Part shown: positions 23,318-33,517 of the stretch, piece by piece
Numbering within the stretch: position 1 is the first letter of the stretch
Layout: each line of letters opens with the position of its first letter
DNA from: Hydractinia symbiolongicarpus
Taxonomy: Eukaryota; Cnidaria; Hydrozoa; Anthoathecata; Hydractiniidae
Assembly (NCBI RefSeq): GCF_029227915.1
Contig: NC_079875.1
Location: 24,171,001-24,235,000, forward strand
DNA length: 64,000 bases
Direction of reading: 5' to 3'
The notes under the pieces: generated by a model
The model's database searches: none
What the model saw: only the letters and a program-made list of their open reading frames with translations
What the model was told of the DNA's origin: nothing
Position numbers and translations under genes: made by a program

Positions 23318-26300
23318 GTATACGGGTATTATAATATAGATGATTTATTAATGAATAATTAATTTTAACTTATTAATTTCGAGAGTTAACAATTGTTTCC
23401 AAGAGGGACCACAAAGGTAGTTCTAATGTGTTTACAGCTCCCGTTAGTGCTAGAGAAATATTTTTGAAACTTCTGCCCAACTAGACAACAGTCTTATGCG
23501 GGGATCGAACCCAAGACCTCTTGGATATGAGTCGGATGCTCTACTGACTGAGCTATCGATCCCACGGCACAAGAGTAAACTGTGTACATTTTCTAGTTGA
23601 ATGAGATGGGTATTATTGTTTCATGTTTACTTCAATAGAGATGAGATCTAAAATATTATTTTGTTACGAAGTCGGAAATGAAGACCAGTGGGAAACTACC
23701 AAATACAGTACCTTAACCTAAAATTCATTGATGTGAAAACTGATTTTTGTTGGTTATTGTGATCATCATTGTACTTGTTCAGTTTTCTTTACCCTTAAAT
23801 CATACCTCGCCGCAATATAAGCTTGGGATATCCTCTTGGAAAACCTGATATATACAGAAAAGTAACCAGTAACAACAACAGACCAATAGTACTGTATGTA
23901 TGCCATTTTGAAATTGTTTAGCTAATAATTTCTTTCGTAGTGGTTTATATTCCAATGGGAAGCGAAACTCTTTTCCAAACAAACCACATTCGATGAGTCA
24001 GGAGCGTGGGACGTCTCCGAAATTTTCTAGGTAAGCGTATGCTTTCTAGTTAAAAGCACCGAAACATAAATTTAGCATTTATTTTCTACAGTGTTTGTCT
24101 TCAGTTTGTTTTTTTATTTTATTTTTCCTAAATTTTATATTTTTTTCATGGCATGACCACGCCAATTTATTTTTTAGTTCTTCATTGCTTAAGCACTTTT
24201 TAAGGAAAAGGCCTTTAAATGACAAGGTTTCAATGCAATAAAACTCCTTGAAGAATACCCAAAAATTCCCCAACTATGCCGAAGCTAATTTTTAAAAAGA
24301 TTTAATTATTTATAAAAGACAACATTTCATTTTTTTTCTGTTACAGACGCGCAACTGGATATTGTTCGAGTGGAGAAGCTGAAACGAAACGAAAAAGGTT
24401 TGTTTAAACTTCACTTCACTTTCCACAGTCACTTGCATGCAATGTTTGAAATCACTTATAATTTCGACATGTGTGTGATGGTTTGTTTCTTCTTCGTAGA
24501 TCGCATTACTATAGTGGATATACCAGTGCTACTGATGTCGAATCAAACCGAACACGAAACAGTGCTAAGTAAGTTACGCTTGTGTGCTCGAATAGTTTCT
24601 TGGAACTTTTAATACAGTGGACTATAACTCACCTTACTTTTACATGGACCCCTGCTTGACTCAAATAGTTTACCTGGCACGGTAAACACTTCGTAATGAA
24701 TTCTCATAATAAGTGTCTCTTCTAGAACCTCCGTAACGTGAACACGCCCTTAATTCGGAGATATGTTTTTGTTCTCTATGACATGTTTAGCTTTTACATG
24801 ATTACAATGTCACATGAACAACACACGCCGGGGTGTCGTACACGATTATTAGTCATTTTTTATTACTCAAACACTCTCTACTCGAGCGATTTTTAACCCC
24901 CCGTGCTTGTTCGAGTTTTAAAGAGTTTACGAGCGGTGAACATGCACAGTGATCTTTATAGCTGGCTTTAAATACATATATATAAAAAGAAAGGCGATGT
25001 GGAGGAGATTGTCTTGTGGTTTCAAGCTATGTTCGATGTTGCTAAGAATCGAAACTAAAACAGAAATACACATGTCGAGCCTTTTTTAGCTTTTAGTCCT
25101 TCTTCACGTAATTTCGCGTGTTTTGTATGTGTAGTTGTTATTGTCACTACTTTTGCACACACCTCTAATTTAATAAGAGCCGACATGAAACTTCGAAAAG
25201 CAATACACCAAATCTAAACAGGTGATTTCCCCTCGTTTGAAATAATCGCTAGCATATACACCTCAGTAAAATTGCTCCTTGTTCATATCGCACAAATATG
25301 TATGTACAAAGTGCAAAGTTACACAGTGCAATGCTCGGACACTGTCCCACCACCACAAATCATATTATTATGGTGAACTCACGGTGTTTATAGGTATGGC
25401 TCCGCTCCAAACATTCAATATAAAACCAACCTGTATCAGGATGACGGTACACCTAGCTATGTGCAACAAAACATACACCGGCATCATCGCCATCATAGCA
25501 GAGAGTGAGTAGATTGTGAAATTTATTTTGTATCAACTTACATACGAATCATACCTTTCTAAACACTTTTTCCGAAATAGTTTTTTCTTTCATGTACCTT
25601 GCCAACTTTGTCAAACAGAATGAATATGATTTTGAAGTTCTCACCTGAAACTTGATAAAATGTGAAATGAAACGTACATGTTAAAACGGTTTTTTTTTTA
25701 ATTTTGTACTAATTAGCTTCTGCTTGAAACAGAAGCTAATTAACACAATTCGAAAATTAAGAAGATTTTGACTGTAACGTTAATACCACCAAAACAGCAT
25801 TTTCATATGTCGGATTAAGTTAAAAATTTATGCACACACCAATTTAATGATGCTGAATATAATCTTAAAGTCAAAACATCAAAATTTTTAAAATTTTAGA
25901 AAACATGTAGTTCGAGATTCGAACGTGGTTCGAACGAAATTCACTACGCTGGATTATAAGTCGGCCTAAATGACATCAGGTTAATAAACAAAACGAGTCG
26001 TGACAGAAGTAAAGACAATTCGGTGCATCTGTTCTCGCCATCCCTGTTTTGTAAATAGAATGAAATGTAGAACAGGATGCTAGCATTACGTGAGAAATAA
26101 AAAGGATTCAATTGAAGTGCAACAACTTCCATGGTTTTTCGTTTTTATGAGAAGAGTTGAGATTCTGTGCCTGACATTGGCTTTACAAGAAAGTTTTTTC
26201 TTCTTTACAAATCTATCATAAAAAAATTGCAGGTTTTTTATTTTTCCCCCTTTGATTTGCAAATCAAGAGTTTTTTTCCTTCCTCTATTAGTGATGGGAA

Positions 26301-29300
26301 AATTCAGTAACTTTTTAACCTCTCATTTCTCAGCAAGTTCGAATTATAAATCTTTTAAATTACTTTAAATATATTTTTTCACGTTTCAAGTGTCCTGCGA
26401 AATTCGTACTTGATACTGTCCTTCGCGAAATTTCATGTCGTAAAATAATAATTGGTGCTGAAACCAAACGTGAATTTTGAAAAAGAATTCTTGAACAAAC
26501 GCGTTTCTTCCTTTTTTTTAATGTCCTTTCTTCTAATACATGGTTGCACGAAAATTAAATGCGGGAAAATAAATTGTTCGGAATTAACGGTGAAGCGAAA
26601 ATCTGTTTGTTCAGACTTTTCTACACAGTCGATAGTATATAATATTACTGGTTCATACTTAGGTCTTTGCCCATGGTTGGACACGTTATGCCCCACATGG
26701 ATACACCGAACAGTCAAGATCGCAAGTAAATAGATTTTTTTTCCTCTTTTTCTTCGATGTATACAATTGTTTACGTAAAAATTCGGTCACATATTTAGCA
26801 AATCTGGACTTAACTCGCATAAGTTTAAGGACTTCAAAAATAATTCTGACTACATTGGCATCGAAAATGTTCGCAAAAAAATATTCCTTCCTAACTTATT
26901 TTTACAGAAAAATAATTTAAAAAAATTATTCTTTAGAAACTCTAAGCTTTTCTTGTATTCTAAATGAATTATACATTTTAATATTTCTTACTCAAAACAG
27001 TTTCCAGTGGTTTTTTAACTATTCAAGTTTTTGAAAGTTTATTCAACATCCCACACATCAAAGTATAGCAGTGTTGTATGTACTGCGTGTGTGTAAAGGA
27101 CCGTCTGATTTGTTGGTCGATTGTTTTTTTTGTATTTATTTAGTAGAAGATACCGTCCGTCAGGTTCAAAAAGCGACAGTGAAGAAAGCAGTCGTCGACG
27201 GCGACATCAGCATCATCACTACCAGGGAGGTGCAATCACGGATAAGTAAGTTATTCTAATAACTGCCTAACTTAATCTTTATATATCGCTTTTGTTTTGT
27301 TCTGCTATTTATCGTTGATTCATTTTTTGTTGTTTGTGTCCTATTTAGAATAAGTGTAGAAATGTCTGCAGGCACTCGAACGTTTGTTTTTTTTATAAAA
27401 TACGGCATTTTTATAGCGAAATGGTAGCACCGCTCGATATCTATCGCAATAGCATGGGAGTTGCCACTGGTAACGAAGAAGAAAGGCGCCGTCGCCATCG
27501 TCACCACCACCATTCTCAACACCGTCAGCAACGTAACCGACACAGCGGATACCAATATGATCCTAACCAAGCTGAGGTACGTTCTCTTAGTCATGCCTCC
27601 TTAAAATTCCTAAAATCCCGTACAGATTGAAAATCCTCAATTATAAAAAAGAAAACATGTGTGACCCTTCTTCATTTCCTTTTCAAAAAATTTAATAATT
27701 CGAAATTGTCTCTTGCACAATTTTTCTCACGGAGTATTTTTATATGACTTCATCCTCCCCCTGACTTGCATCTTCACGAAGAAGTGTGAAAAAATACTCA
27801 GTTACGCTCAGATCTATAAACTGGTTTTACATCTGTTTTTCCTGTTTTTGTCTAGCAACAAAATTATTTGCTTTTCAGTAAATACGAATAAATAAGTCGT
27901 CAACCTGTGGAAACTCAATAGGAATTCCCCCGTCGTGCATATTTCCCTCATCGGTGTTCCGTGCATTCGTGTTCGCCTTTCAGCATGAAGTAATGAAATT
28001 ACTTTCCAGGGGTCTGAAATCAAAGGAGTGGAAACCTTCTTTTCTTTAACTCTAACAAAAAACCGTTTAATCGGAGTGTATCTGAAGGTCTAAGTGGAAT
28101 ATGATAGGCTGACCTCAATGTTGATATAACAATTTTTTTAGCTGCTGCTAGAGCTAGGACCTGACAGCGCCTCCGCTGAAGTGTTGACAGGCGGTTATTC
28201 CGCTCCTCCGTCGGCTTCTAATAAAGAAAACATGAATCCAATGAACGGTGTTTCTTATCGCCAGTACAGTTCCTCCAGTATGCCGTACCAAAGTAGCACG
28301 CCGACTGGTGTACCTGGTCACACACCCCAAAGATTTATTCACCAATATTTACCTGCGTAAGTCACTTTACTTTTTTTTGAAACATGCTGGCTGTACGAAG
28401 GGTGAAAAGTGTTGAACGTTGAGCATGGCTTTTTTGAGAAGGAATTAAATTTTATGCAATGTTCTATCTTATATTCCATTACTGCATTTGTATACTTCTA
28501 TCACTTTTCAGCCATCTGCTAAAGCAGAGCGGTCGACCGCCGGTAAGAAATTTTTAAATAACATCTTTTATACTTTTTCGTTATTTTCTACTGATCAAAC
28601 CTCGTGACTTAATGACATTTGTACATACTAGTCGTTAGCCCGTGAAAAAATCCACGGGTTCGCCCGTCCTTTTTATACCGTATTGTGTGCGTCTCGCTAC
28701 CGGCGCAGCTAAGCTACCATTTTGCGTGACAGACAGACGGACGGACAGACTTATACGGGTATTATAATATAGATAGTCGTTAGCCCGTGGAAAAATCCAC
28801 GGGTTCGCCCGTCCTTTATATTTACCCGTCGGAGATAAAAATATATCGCATTTGATATTCGTGTTTCCGTAACATCATTTTCTAACTCAGCGGGGGGTCC
28901 GCGCAGAGACAGACAGACGACGGCTATTATTATAGACTAGCCGTTAACCCGTGGAAAAATCCACGGGGTCGCCCGTCCTTTATATACCGCATTTCGTGTT
29001 TCCGTAACAGGACGCAAAATACGGCTATTATTAAAGAGATATACAAAGCATCTCAACCTTTTTATTTCTTTCAGATGACGGTGATGCATTCGCACGGCTC
29101 GCAAGCGATGTATCGACCACAATATGTAGAACAGGTTTGCATTGTTTGCTATTTTTACACCACTACGAGGCTGCGCAATCTTAATGCCACTCTTAGAAAG
29201 CAGAAACTAAATCTTTAGGAAAAAGTTGAGAGAATTAGGAGCTAGCACAAAAAGAAAGTTTCTTGCACAGCGGTGTGTTAATCGCAGCCATGTTGATTTA

Positions 29301-30353
29301 AATTGTCTTGTTGATTAGGCTCTCCTTTCTAACTGTCAAAGTGTTATCCTCCGTCTTAATAATCGTCGAAGCGACCTAAATTGTAGTATAAAATGTGTAA
29401 CTTATAAATTAATGTGTAAACTTATAAATAATCAAATGAATGTTATAATCTTTAACGAAAAAATAAACAAATGAATGTGGTAATGTCAAAGTAAATATTT
29501 AAACTTTCAGTACTGTGACGAAGTTCCTTACAACTATCGATTGCCATTCACACGAAGTCGTTCGGTAATTTATCGACACAGTGTATCGTTCGAGGATCGC
29601 AACAGCCTAAAAAGTAAACGTAATTATTTAAAAAAACATAGTGTAAATAGAGCTTAAACTGTTTCTTTACGTATAAATATGTAAACAAAAATGCTAAAAG
29701 TGAATTTAATTTTTAACTGTGTATAATCATAGTTCCAGTAAAATCTGGTCGGTGTAAATTTTTGCGAATGTTAAAAAGCAGTATTTCCGTAATTTTCCGT
29801 AATTCGATACTCTCTCTAATTCGATCAAATTTCACCGTCAAGTTTCCTTATGAAACTCTCATAAATGAACCTCCATAATTCTATACTCTCTAACTCGATA
29901 AACTGTGTAATTCGATCCAAATTTTAGGACCATATGGAGAAATTTTAAGATACTTGTAAAAATTCTTTAATATTCCTACTGAGATTTCTTTTTTTGCGAG
30001 TTTTCAAATATTTACGTTTGTAATTCGATTTTTTCCACTTTGACGCTTAAAAATTCGAATTAGAGAGACACTCTCTAATTCGATAGAAAATTTTATCCTT
30101 CCTGGAAAATCAAATTAGAGAGAGTCGCCTGTATATATATTTCTTAAAAAATCTGTTTTAAAAATTTCTAAAACTAGCTAACTTTATGTATTTATCGGAA
30201 TGAAGTTCATGAAAAGAATGTTGCATTTGTTAACGGAAAACTTCGGCATTCGTACGTCCCTTTTGTACATTATGTTAAGTTCCGGTTTTGTCTTTAGGTG
30301 ATCGGTCCCGGCCGAAATCATCAATTGGCGAGAACACCTTCAAGAAACAATGA
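15402..30353 (+). CDS. EPB41L4A: FERM domain protein of the band 4.1 family, EPB41L4 type
   Basis: Twenty-eight coding exons (15402-15485, 18213-18317, 18410-18452, 19003-19084, 19356-19400, 19566-19618, 19820-19893, 19970-20016, 20522-20698, 21102-21168, 21248-21339, 21474-21548, 22454-22522, 22623-22660, 22752-22785, 22982-23050, 23941-24030, 24347-24397, 24500-24568, 25394-25504, 26663-26725, 27144-27245, 27417-27576, 28142-28356, 28512-28542, 29075-29134, 29511-29613, 30298-30353) sum to 2265 bases: 754 residues and a TGA. All junction phases agree. The protein has a three-lobed FERM domain (about 10-290), a FERM-adjacent region and a long basic, His/Arg-rich tail. The family links membrane proteins to cortical actin. 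Tail blocks such as APWE, SGLY and SPKFSRRR are why I prefer EPB41L4A over other band 4.1 relatives; orthology needs a tree. ATG 15402 is the first in frame and fits the usual short N-terminus. Confidence 0.82.
15786..16603. mobile_element. 818-bp foldback element with 165-bp inverted arms
   Basis: Bases 15786-15950 and 16439-16603 are reverse complements of equal length with only a handful of mismatches (outer end CTATTCATTTTTTCAAAGTG). The 488-bp loop contains a tRNA-derived SINE at 16040-16222. There is no coding capacity, so this is a non-autonomous foldback or MITE-type element in intron 1 of the EPB41L4-type gene. Target-site duplication is not evident. Confidence 0.75.
16040..16222 (+). 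repeat. tRNA-derived SINE nested in the foldback element
   Basis: The head CAGCTTAGTTGGTAGAGC (A box) and GTGGGTTCACCTGCC (decayed B box) precede a body ending in TTTTGTGGTCCCTCTTGAAG, which is shared with the SINE at 23391-23572. It is the same family as at 13358 but more diverged in the B box. Confidence 0.6.
17721..17740 (+). repeat. Run of 20 cytosines
   Basis: An uninterrupted C20 tract in intron 1 of the EPB41L4-type gene, G20 on the other strand. It could form a G-quadruplex. Its exact length may be unreliable in any assembly. Confidence 0.9.
21474..22660 (+). CDS. EPB41L4A: FERM-adjacent region exons
   Basis: Exons 12-14 follow the FERM core: [19 protein letters not shown] then a basic [12 protein letters not shown] segment. 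The K/R-F-x-SGRT element followed by R-x-PS-x-R-x is the FERM-adjacent (FA) motif of several 4.1 family members, where phosphorylation of the Ser/Thr in the basic run regulates FERM binding (family knowledge). Exon 14 is only 38 bases but carries this basic motif and has correct phases. Confidence 0.75.
22752..30353 (+). CDS. EPB41L4A: Tail exons of the EPB41L4-type protein
   Basis: Exons 15-28 encode about 400 residues without a folded domain: Ser/Pro-rich stretches, SAPWEAAF (exon 16), [12 protein letters not shown] (exon 17), [18 protein letters not shown] (exons 18-19), then two basic-histidine clusters, [13 protein letters not shown] (exon 22) and [17 protein letters not shown] (exon 23), and a Tyr/Gln/Ser-rich segment (exons 24-27). 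There is no SAB or C-terminal domain as in protein 4.1 itself. The end GENTFKKQ is not a classical PDZ ligand. The largest intergenic-like gaps are filled by transposon copies (23153-23340, 28628-29037, 29779-30131). Confidence 0.75.
23153..23340 (+). mobile_element. Hairpin/microsatellite element, copy with long GACA tract
   Basis: It starts CTAGTCGTTAGCCC, has the perfect hairpin CCCGTGGAAAATCCACGGG, then TTCGCCCGTCC, CGTGCTTCTCGCTATTGCGCAG and an expanded (CAGA)n run at about 23250-23316, and ends TATTATAATATAGA. It is the best-preserved member of the family, located in an EPB41L4 intron. Confidence 0.7.
23391..23572 (-). repeat. tRNA-derived SINE
   Basis: The minus-strand head GATAGCTCAGTCAGTAGAGC (A box) and GGGTTCGATCCCC (B box, 23501-23513) is followed by GCATAAGACTGTTGTCTAG and a body ending ACCTTTGTGGTCCCTCTTGG. 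It is the best-preserved SINE in the window, with both polymerase III boxes intact. Confidence 0.75.
27893..27990 (+). mobile_element. Decayed hairpin/microsatellite element
   Basis: AAGTCGTCAACCTGTGGAAA, then a broken second hairpin arm, CCCCGTCGTGC and CGTGCATTCGTGTTCGCC, match the family consensus loosely. There is no microsatellite core and no defined 3' end. Confidence 0.35.
28628..28773 (+). mobile_element. Hairpin/microsatellite element, first of a tandem trio
   Basis: Complete copy from CTAGTCGTTAGCCCG to TATTATAATATAGA, with the hairpin and a short GACA/GACG tract. The next copy starts directly after its end. Confidence 0.7.
28774..28936 (+). mobile_element. Hairpin/microsatellite element, second of the trio
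   Basis: TAGTCGTTAGCCCGTGG to GGCTATTATTATAGA. The internal part (CGCATTTGATATTCGTGTTTCC) matches the copy at 9866-10035 rather than its left neighbour, so the three copies belong to at least two subfamilies and the array did not arise by simple tandem duplication of one unit. Confidence 0.7.
28937..29037 (+). mobile_element. Hairpin/microsatellite element, third of the trio (short)
   Basis: CTAGCCGTTAACCCGTGG with hairpin, then GTCGCCCGTCC and an ending CGGCTATTATTAAAGAG. It lacks the microsatellite core. Confidence 0.6.
29779..30131. mobile_element. pogo/Tigger-like MITE remnant
   Basis: The right end, read inward, is CAGGCGACTCTCTCTAATTT. The left end carries CAG...ATACTCTCTCTAATTCG, and internal copies of the TCTCTAATTCGAT motif occur in both orientations. 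CAG-ended inverted repeats with TCTCTAATTCGA are typical of non-autonomous pogo/Tigger elements (family knowledge). It sits in the last intron of the EPB41L4-type gene. Confidence 0.5.
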
Positions 30354-32537
30354 AATGGCTAACTACAGTGTTTCAACGGAGCTGTGAACATGTCAACCGT
30401 GCTGTGCTTCGGAGAGACAGGATTCAAATGTAAAATCTACCCGTGATTTATATTTGAGGTGGATGGACGGACACACTTCGATAGACAAGACAGGAGTAAA
30501 TTGTTGAAATTTTTCGAAACTGTGATCTACCATCACGTGTTTATTATTTTTTGATTAGTTTTCCTCATTTCCTTCATAAAAAATCTTTGCATAGAAATTA
30601 AAAACGAGTAGGTTCTTTTTCTTAATTACTTCTTCTGTCGTAAGAAATCTCTTTTTTAACTCCAAGCTTGTTGTCTTTTGTTACTCTAAAACTCTACTTA
30701 CACTGACACATTTTGTAAATACAAGATGTATCGAAATGTGTACGGTACGATTGTCAGTCTGGTATGGCCCTTCGAACTAACTCTGACTCTTATACAGACA
30801 TGTTAAAATACAACATAGGAGCATTTTGAAAGATAAGCTTCAATGAAAGGAAATATTTTCTCTGAACGTCTTTCAGGTATTTGTTACAATTTGTAGGTGC
30901 AGATGTCATTTTCAAGGAATCTTTGCTGTCGATACGTCTACCGTTATCCTGTTTCAGGATTAAGGCGTATTTTTTAAAAATTCTGTTTTGTGAAATTGTA
31001 CAGGAGATTTTATAACGAGATTTTATAACGTAACATGCTTTATGAAATCATATTTTTAATATACCTTATTTATTTGGTGGGTGCTTACAAAATTATTTGG
31101 CTTCATCTTTTTACGTTTCGTAGAGCCGTCGTAAATCGTAAACGCTCAAGCTGATGCGAAAGTTTATATGAATGAAAAATTTCAATATGGTTTAACGTCA
31201 GAAACTTTTATGAGAAGTTAGTTTCGCGGTACAAAAAGAAAAAAGTTGGCTAAATATTTGCGATTAGTCCACTTTGTAACAAATAATTTTCGTCTATTTT
31301 TCGTGGAAAAAAGTCAATGGGCATTAAAAAGAAAAAATCTTGCAAAATGAAGTTTCGCAATTTAACGATAAAAACGCGAAACTACGATATTTTTCGCGAA
31401 ATTGCGACATTTTTGGTTTCTGACGTTGAAGTAATATTTTTACAATTGTTATGAAAATACCACGTGTTGGGGAGACATTAAAGTTTTTTAGATCGGAATA
31501 TTTATGAGTGTTTTTTATTTGTATAATTATAATTTATTGAACATATTGATTTTTATATTTTTTCCCATCCTGCTTTGCAAGCTTCCAAACTGTTGAGTGA
31601 AGATATACAGTTGTGTTTTATTGAACTGAAACATTTTTTTAAACTTTGAAATATAAGCGAGAGAGAAAACGTTTTTTGCTCTCATGATTGCGAAACATAA
31701 CTTACACCTCACTCATTTTATATCTCCATAAATGTAAATCCTTACGTTAAAATCACACAACAGCTTGATCTACATGTAGACATGTGTACTTTTGATGCGG
31801 CTAAGGTGACCATTTGTTTAGTGGCCAATATTTTAACTGATTTTATTTTTTAATTCTTCGCTTTGCTCAACTGAAAATAACCTCATTCATTTTCTAAACT
31901 CCATGCGGGACAATAAGAACACGGTATTTAGTAGTGTAGTCGTCTTCGTTATGAGTGTAGTCGGCGTAGTTATCAGAGTTGTGCATTACATTGCAGGCCT
32001 TTATTGCGTTTTTAAAACATTCACGGGCTCGAGTATACGATAATGGCTCGCTTTTGGCCTCAATCGTTCATTTTTTCTTGAAGATGTTGTGGCTCTGAAA
32101 ATATACTCATCACCTCTTTTGTTTTACACCTGTCAATATAATTAGATAAATTAGAGAATGGACAAAATTTTGTGGTAGTTCTACTGGTAAATACTGGTAA
32201 GTACCCCGGTACTGGTAAATACCCAAGTTCCATCGCGATGAAAATATGTTTTGCTTTTTGGGATAAAAACTTTCAATGTGTTTTCTTGAAGATTAAATCA
32301 AAAAGCCGTAAGTGTGCAAGTTCTTTATAGCGGAGAAGTCCTAGAAAAAGCCAAGCAAAGATATATTGATAGTTCTTAGATTTTGTAAGGTATCAACAAC
32401 AGATCACTGATCTTATAACTTAGATAACAATTCTACTGTTATTGGCCGTTTCTTGTTAACTTTATGATAGTCACGCGCTTTGCGGTTTCAAACATGTTCA
32501 TAACGATGATCGTTGACATGGGTCATTAAAACATACA
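30354..32537. other. 3' flank of the EPB41L4-type gene
   Basis: The 3' untranslated region and intergenic AT-rich sequence. A short MITE candidate lies at 31192-31430. No exon or other gene could be supported on either strand. Confidence 0.6.
31192..31430. mobile_element. Short MITE candidate
   Basis: About 15-bp imperfect terminal inverted repeats (TTAACGTCAGAAACT and GTTTCTGACGTTGAA) bound 239 bp that is rich in CGCGAA/TTCGCG motifs on both strands. There is no coding capacity. The element class is not known. Confidence 0.4.
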
Positions 32538-32652
32538 GTTTAAAAACTCAGTAAGTATCATAGCCATATAAGAAAGCAATCAGAAGTTAAAAAAAAAAAA
32601 CCGTCAGGGGGGAGCGGAATCCGCCCCCCTCTCCCCCCCGGACCGAATAGGG
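32538..32652 (+). repeat. Dispersed repeat, second copy, abutting the DUF4116 ORF
   Basis: CATAGCCATATAAGAAAGCAAT, CCGTCAGGGGGGA, GCGGAATCCGCCCCCC and GGACCGAATAGGG correspond to 3340-3538. It ends exactly where the DUF4116 reading frame begins. GGGGGGAGCGGAATCCGC followed by a C run can form a strong hairpin. Confidence 0.6.
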
Positions 32653-33345
32653 TTAAAGACCCAGGAAATGTGTAACTGGATGGTTGAAGAAATACCCAAC
32701 ATGCTCGAGTTTGTTCCAGACCATTTCAAGAGCCAAGAAGTGTGTGCCAGGGCAGTTGAACGGTATTCCGGCCTACTTGAGTATGTACCTGAACGTTTTA
32801 GGACTCCGGAATTGTGTAATGGGGTAGTTCACGGAGCGCCATGGATGATACGGGATGTTCCGGACCATTTAAAAACGCGAAAAATGTGTACCAGGGCGAT
32901 TGAATGGGATCACTGGGCGCTCAGGTATGTTCCGGATCATTTAAAAACCCAAGAAATATGTACACAAGCAGTTGAACAGTATCCCCAAGCACTCAGGTAT
33001 GTTCCGGATCATTTTAAAACCCAGGAAATGTGTATCGAGGCAGTCCAGCAGAACTCCAGGGTACTCGACTATGTTCCGGATCATTTAAAAACCCAAAAAA
33101 TATGTACGCAAGCAATTCAAGGGAGGGACTGGCTGTTCAGGTGTGTTCCGGACTGGTTCAAAACTCGGGAAATGCGAAGGGATAAAATTTATTCCCAATT
33201 GCTCGAGGAATATCGACAGAGAAAAGTGGCAAAGGCCAAAATTAAGGAGGAGCTGCTTCCAATGGCTTGGAATCCCGATAGGGTCATAGACTGGTGTTTT
33301 TCGGTGGATGAAAAAGAGGACCTTGAGCTCTTGTGGAGTAAATAA
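32653..33345 (+). CDS. DUF4116 repeat protein, 5'-truncated
   Basis: From ATG 32668 the frame gives 225 residues, mostly tandem repeats of about 37 residues built on VPDHLKTQEMC and AVEQYPQALRY, at least six units, then a charged helical C-terminus with WNPDRVIDWCF. This is the DUF4116 type of repeat, known from large DNA viruses and some protists and animals (family knowledge); its function is unknown. The frame stays open upstream of the ATG with another LKTQEM start of a repeat until the dispersed repeat at 32652, so the real N-terminus has been lost. It heads a cassette of six further short genes. Confidence 0.7.
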   Translation, partial: LKTQEMCNWMVEEIPNMLEFVPDHFKSQEVCARAVERYSGLLEYVPERFRTPELCNGVVHGAPWMIRDVPDHLKTRKMCTRAIEWDHWALRYVPDHLKTQEICTQAVEQYPQALRYVPDHFKTQEMCIEAVQQNSRVLDYVPDHLKTQKICTQAIQGRDWLFRCVPDWFKTREMRRDKIYSQLLEEYRQRKVAKAKIKEELLPMAWNPDRVIDWCFSVDEKEDLELLWSK

Positions 33346-33347
33346 AG

Positions 33348-33489
33348 ATGAATGAACAATGCGATGAATGTGAACGGGTACTCGACACCTATAATAGATG
33401 CTCCTGCGGACGGAGATTTCTCATAAAAGGTACTGCTACCAGGAGTATATCATGTATAATGATGGTAGCTGTACCTGTAACAAACCCTA
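33348..33489 (+). pseudogene. Small cysteine-rich protein, frameshifted
   Basis: A short ORF starting ATG 33348, two bases after the previous stop codon, with CDECERVL and CSCGRR, i.e. CxxC and CxC spacing like a small zinc-binding protein. A second frame from about 33430 to 33489 continues with further Cys pairs (CTC), which suggests one small protein of about 47 residues split by a frameshift near 33425. Too short for confident family assignment. Confidence 0.45.
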
Positions 33490-33517
33490 GTTGAAATTGA
33501 ACATCCATAAATAAAGG

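Noticed and set aside
28785-28805. Hammerhead-type ribozyme in the hairpin element
   Set aside because: The hairpin CCCGTGG/CCACGGG is clear, but the conserved CTGATGA and GAAA core arrangement is absent.
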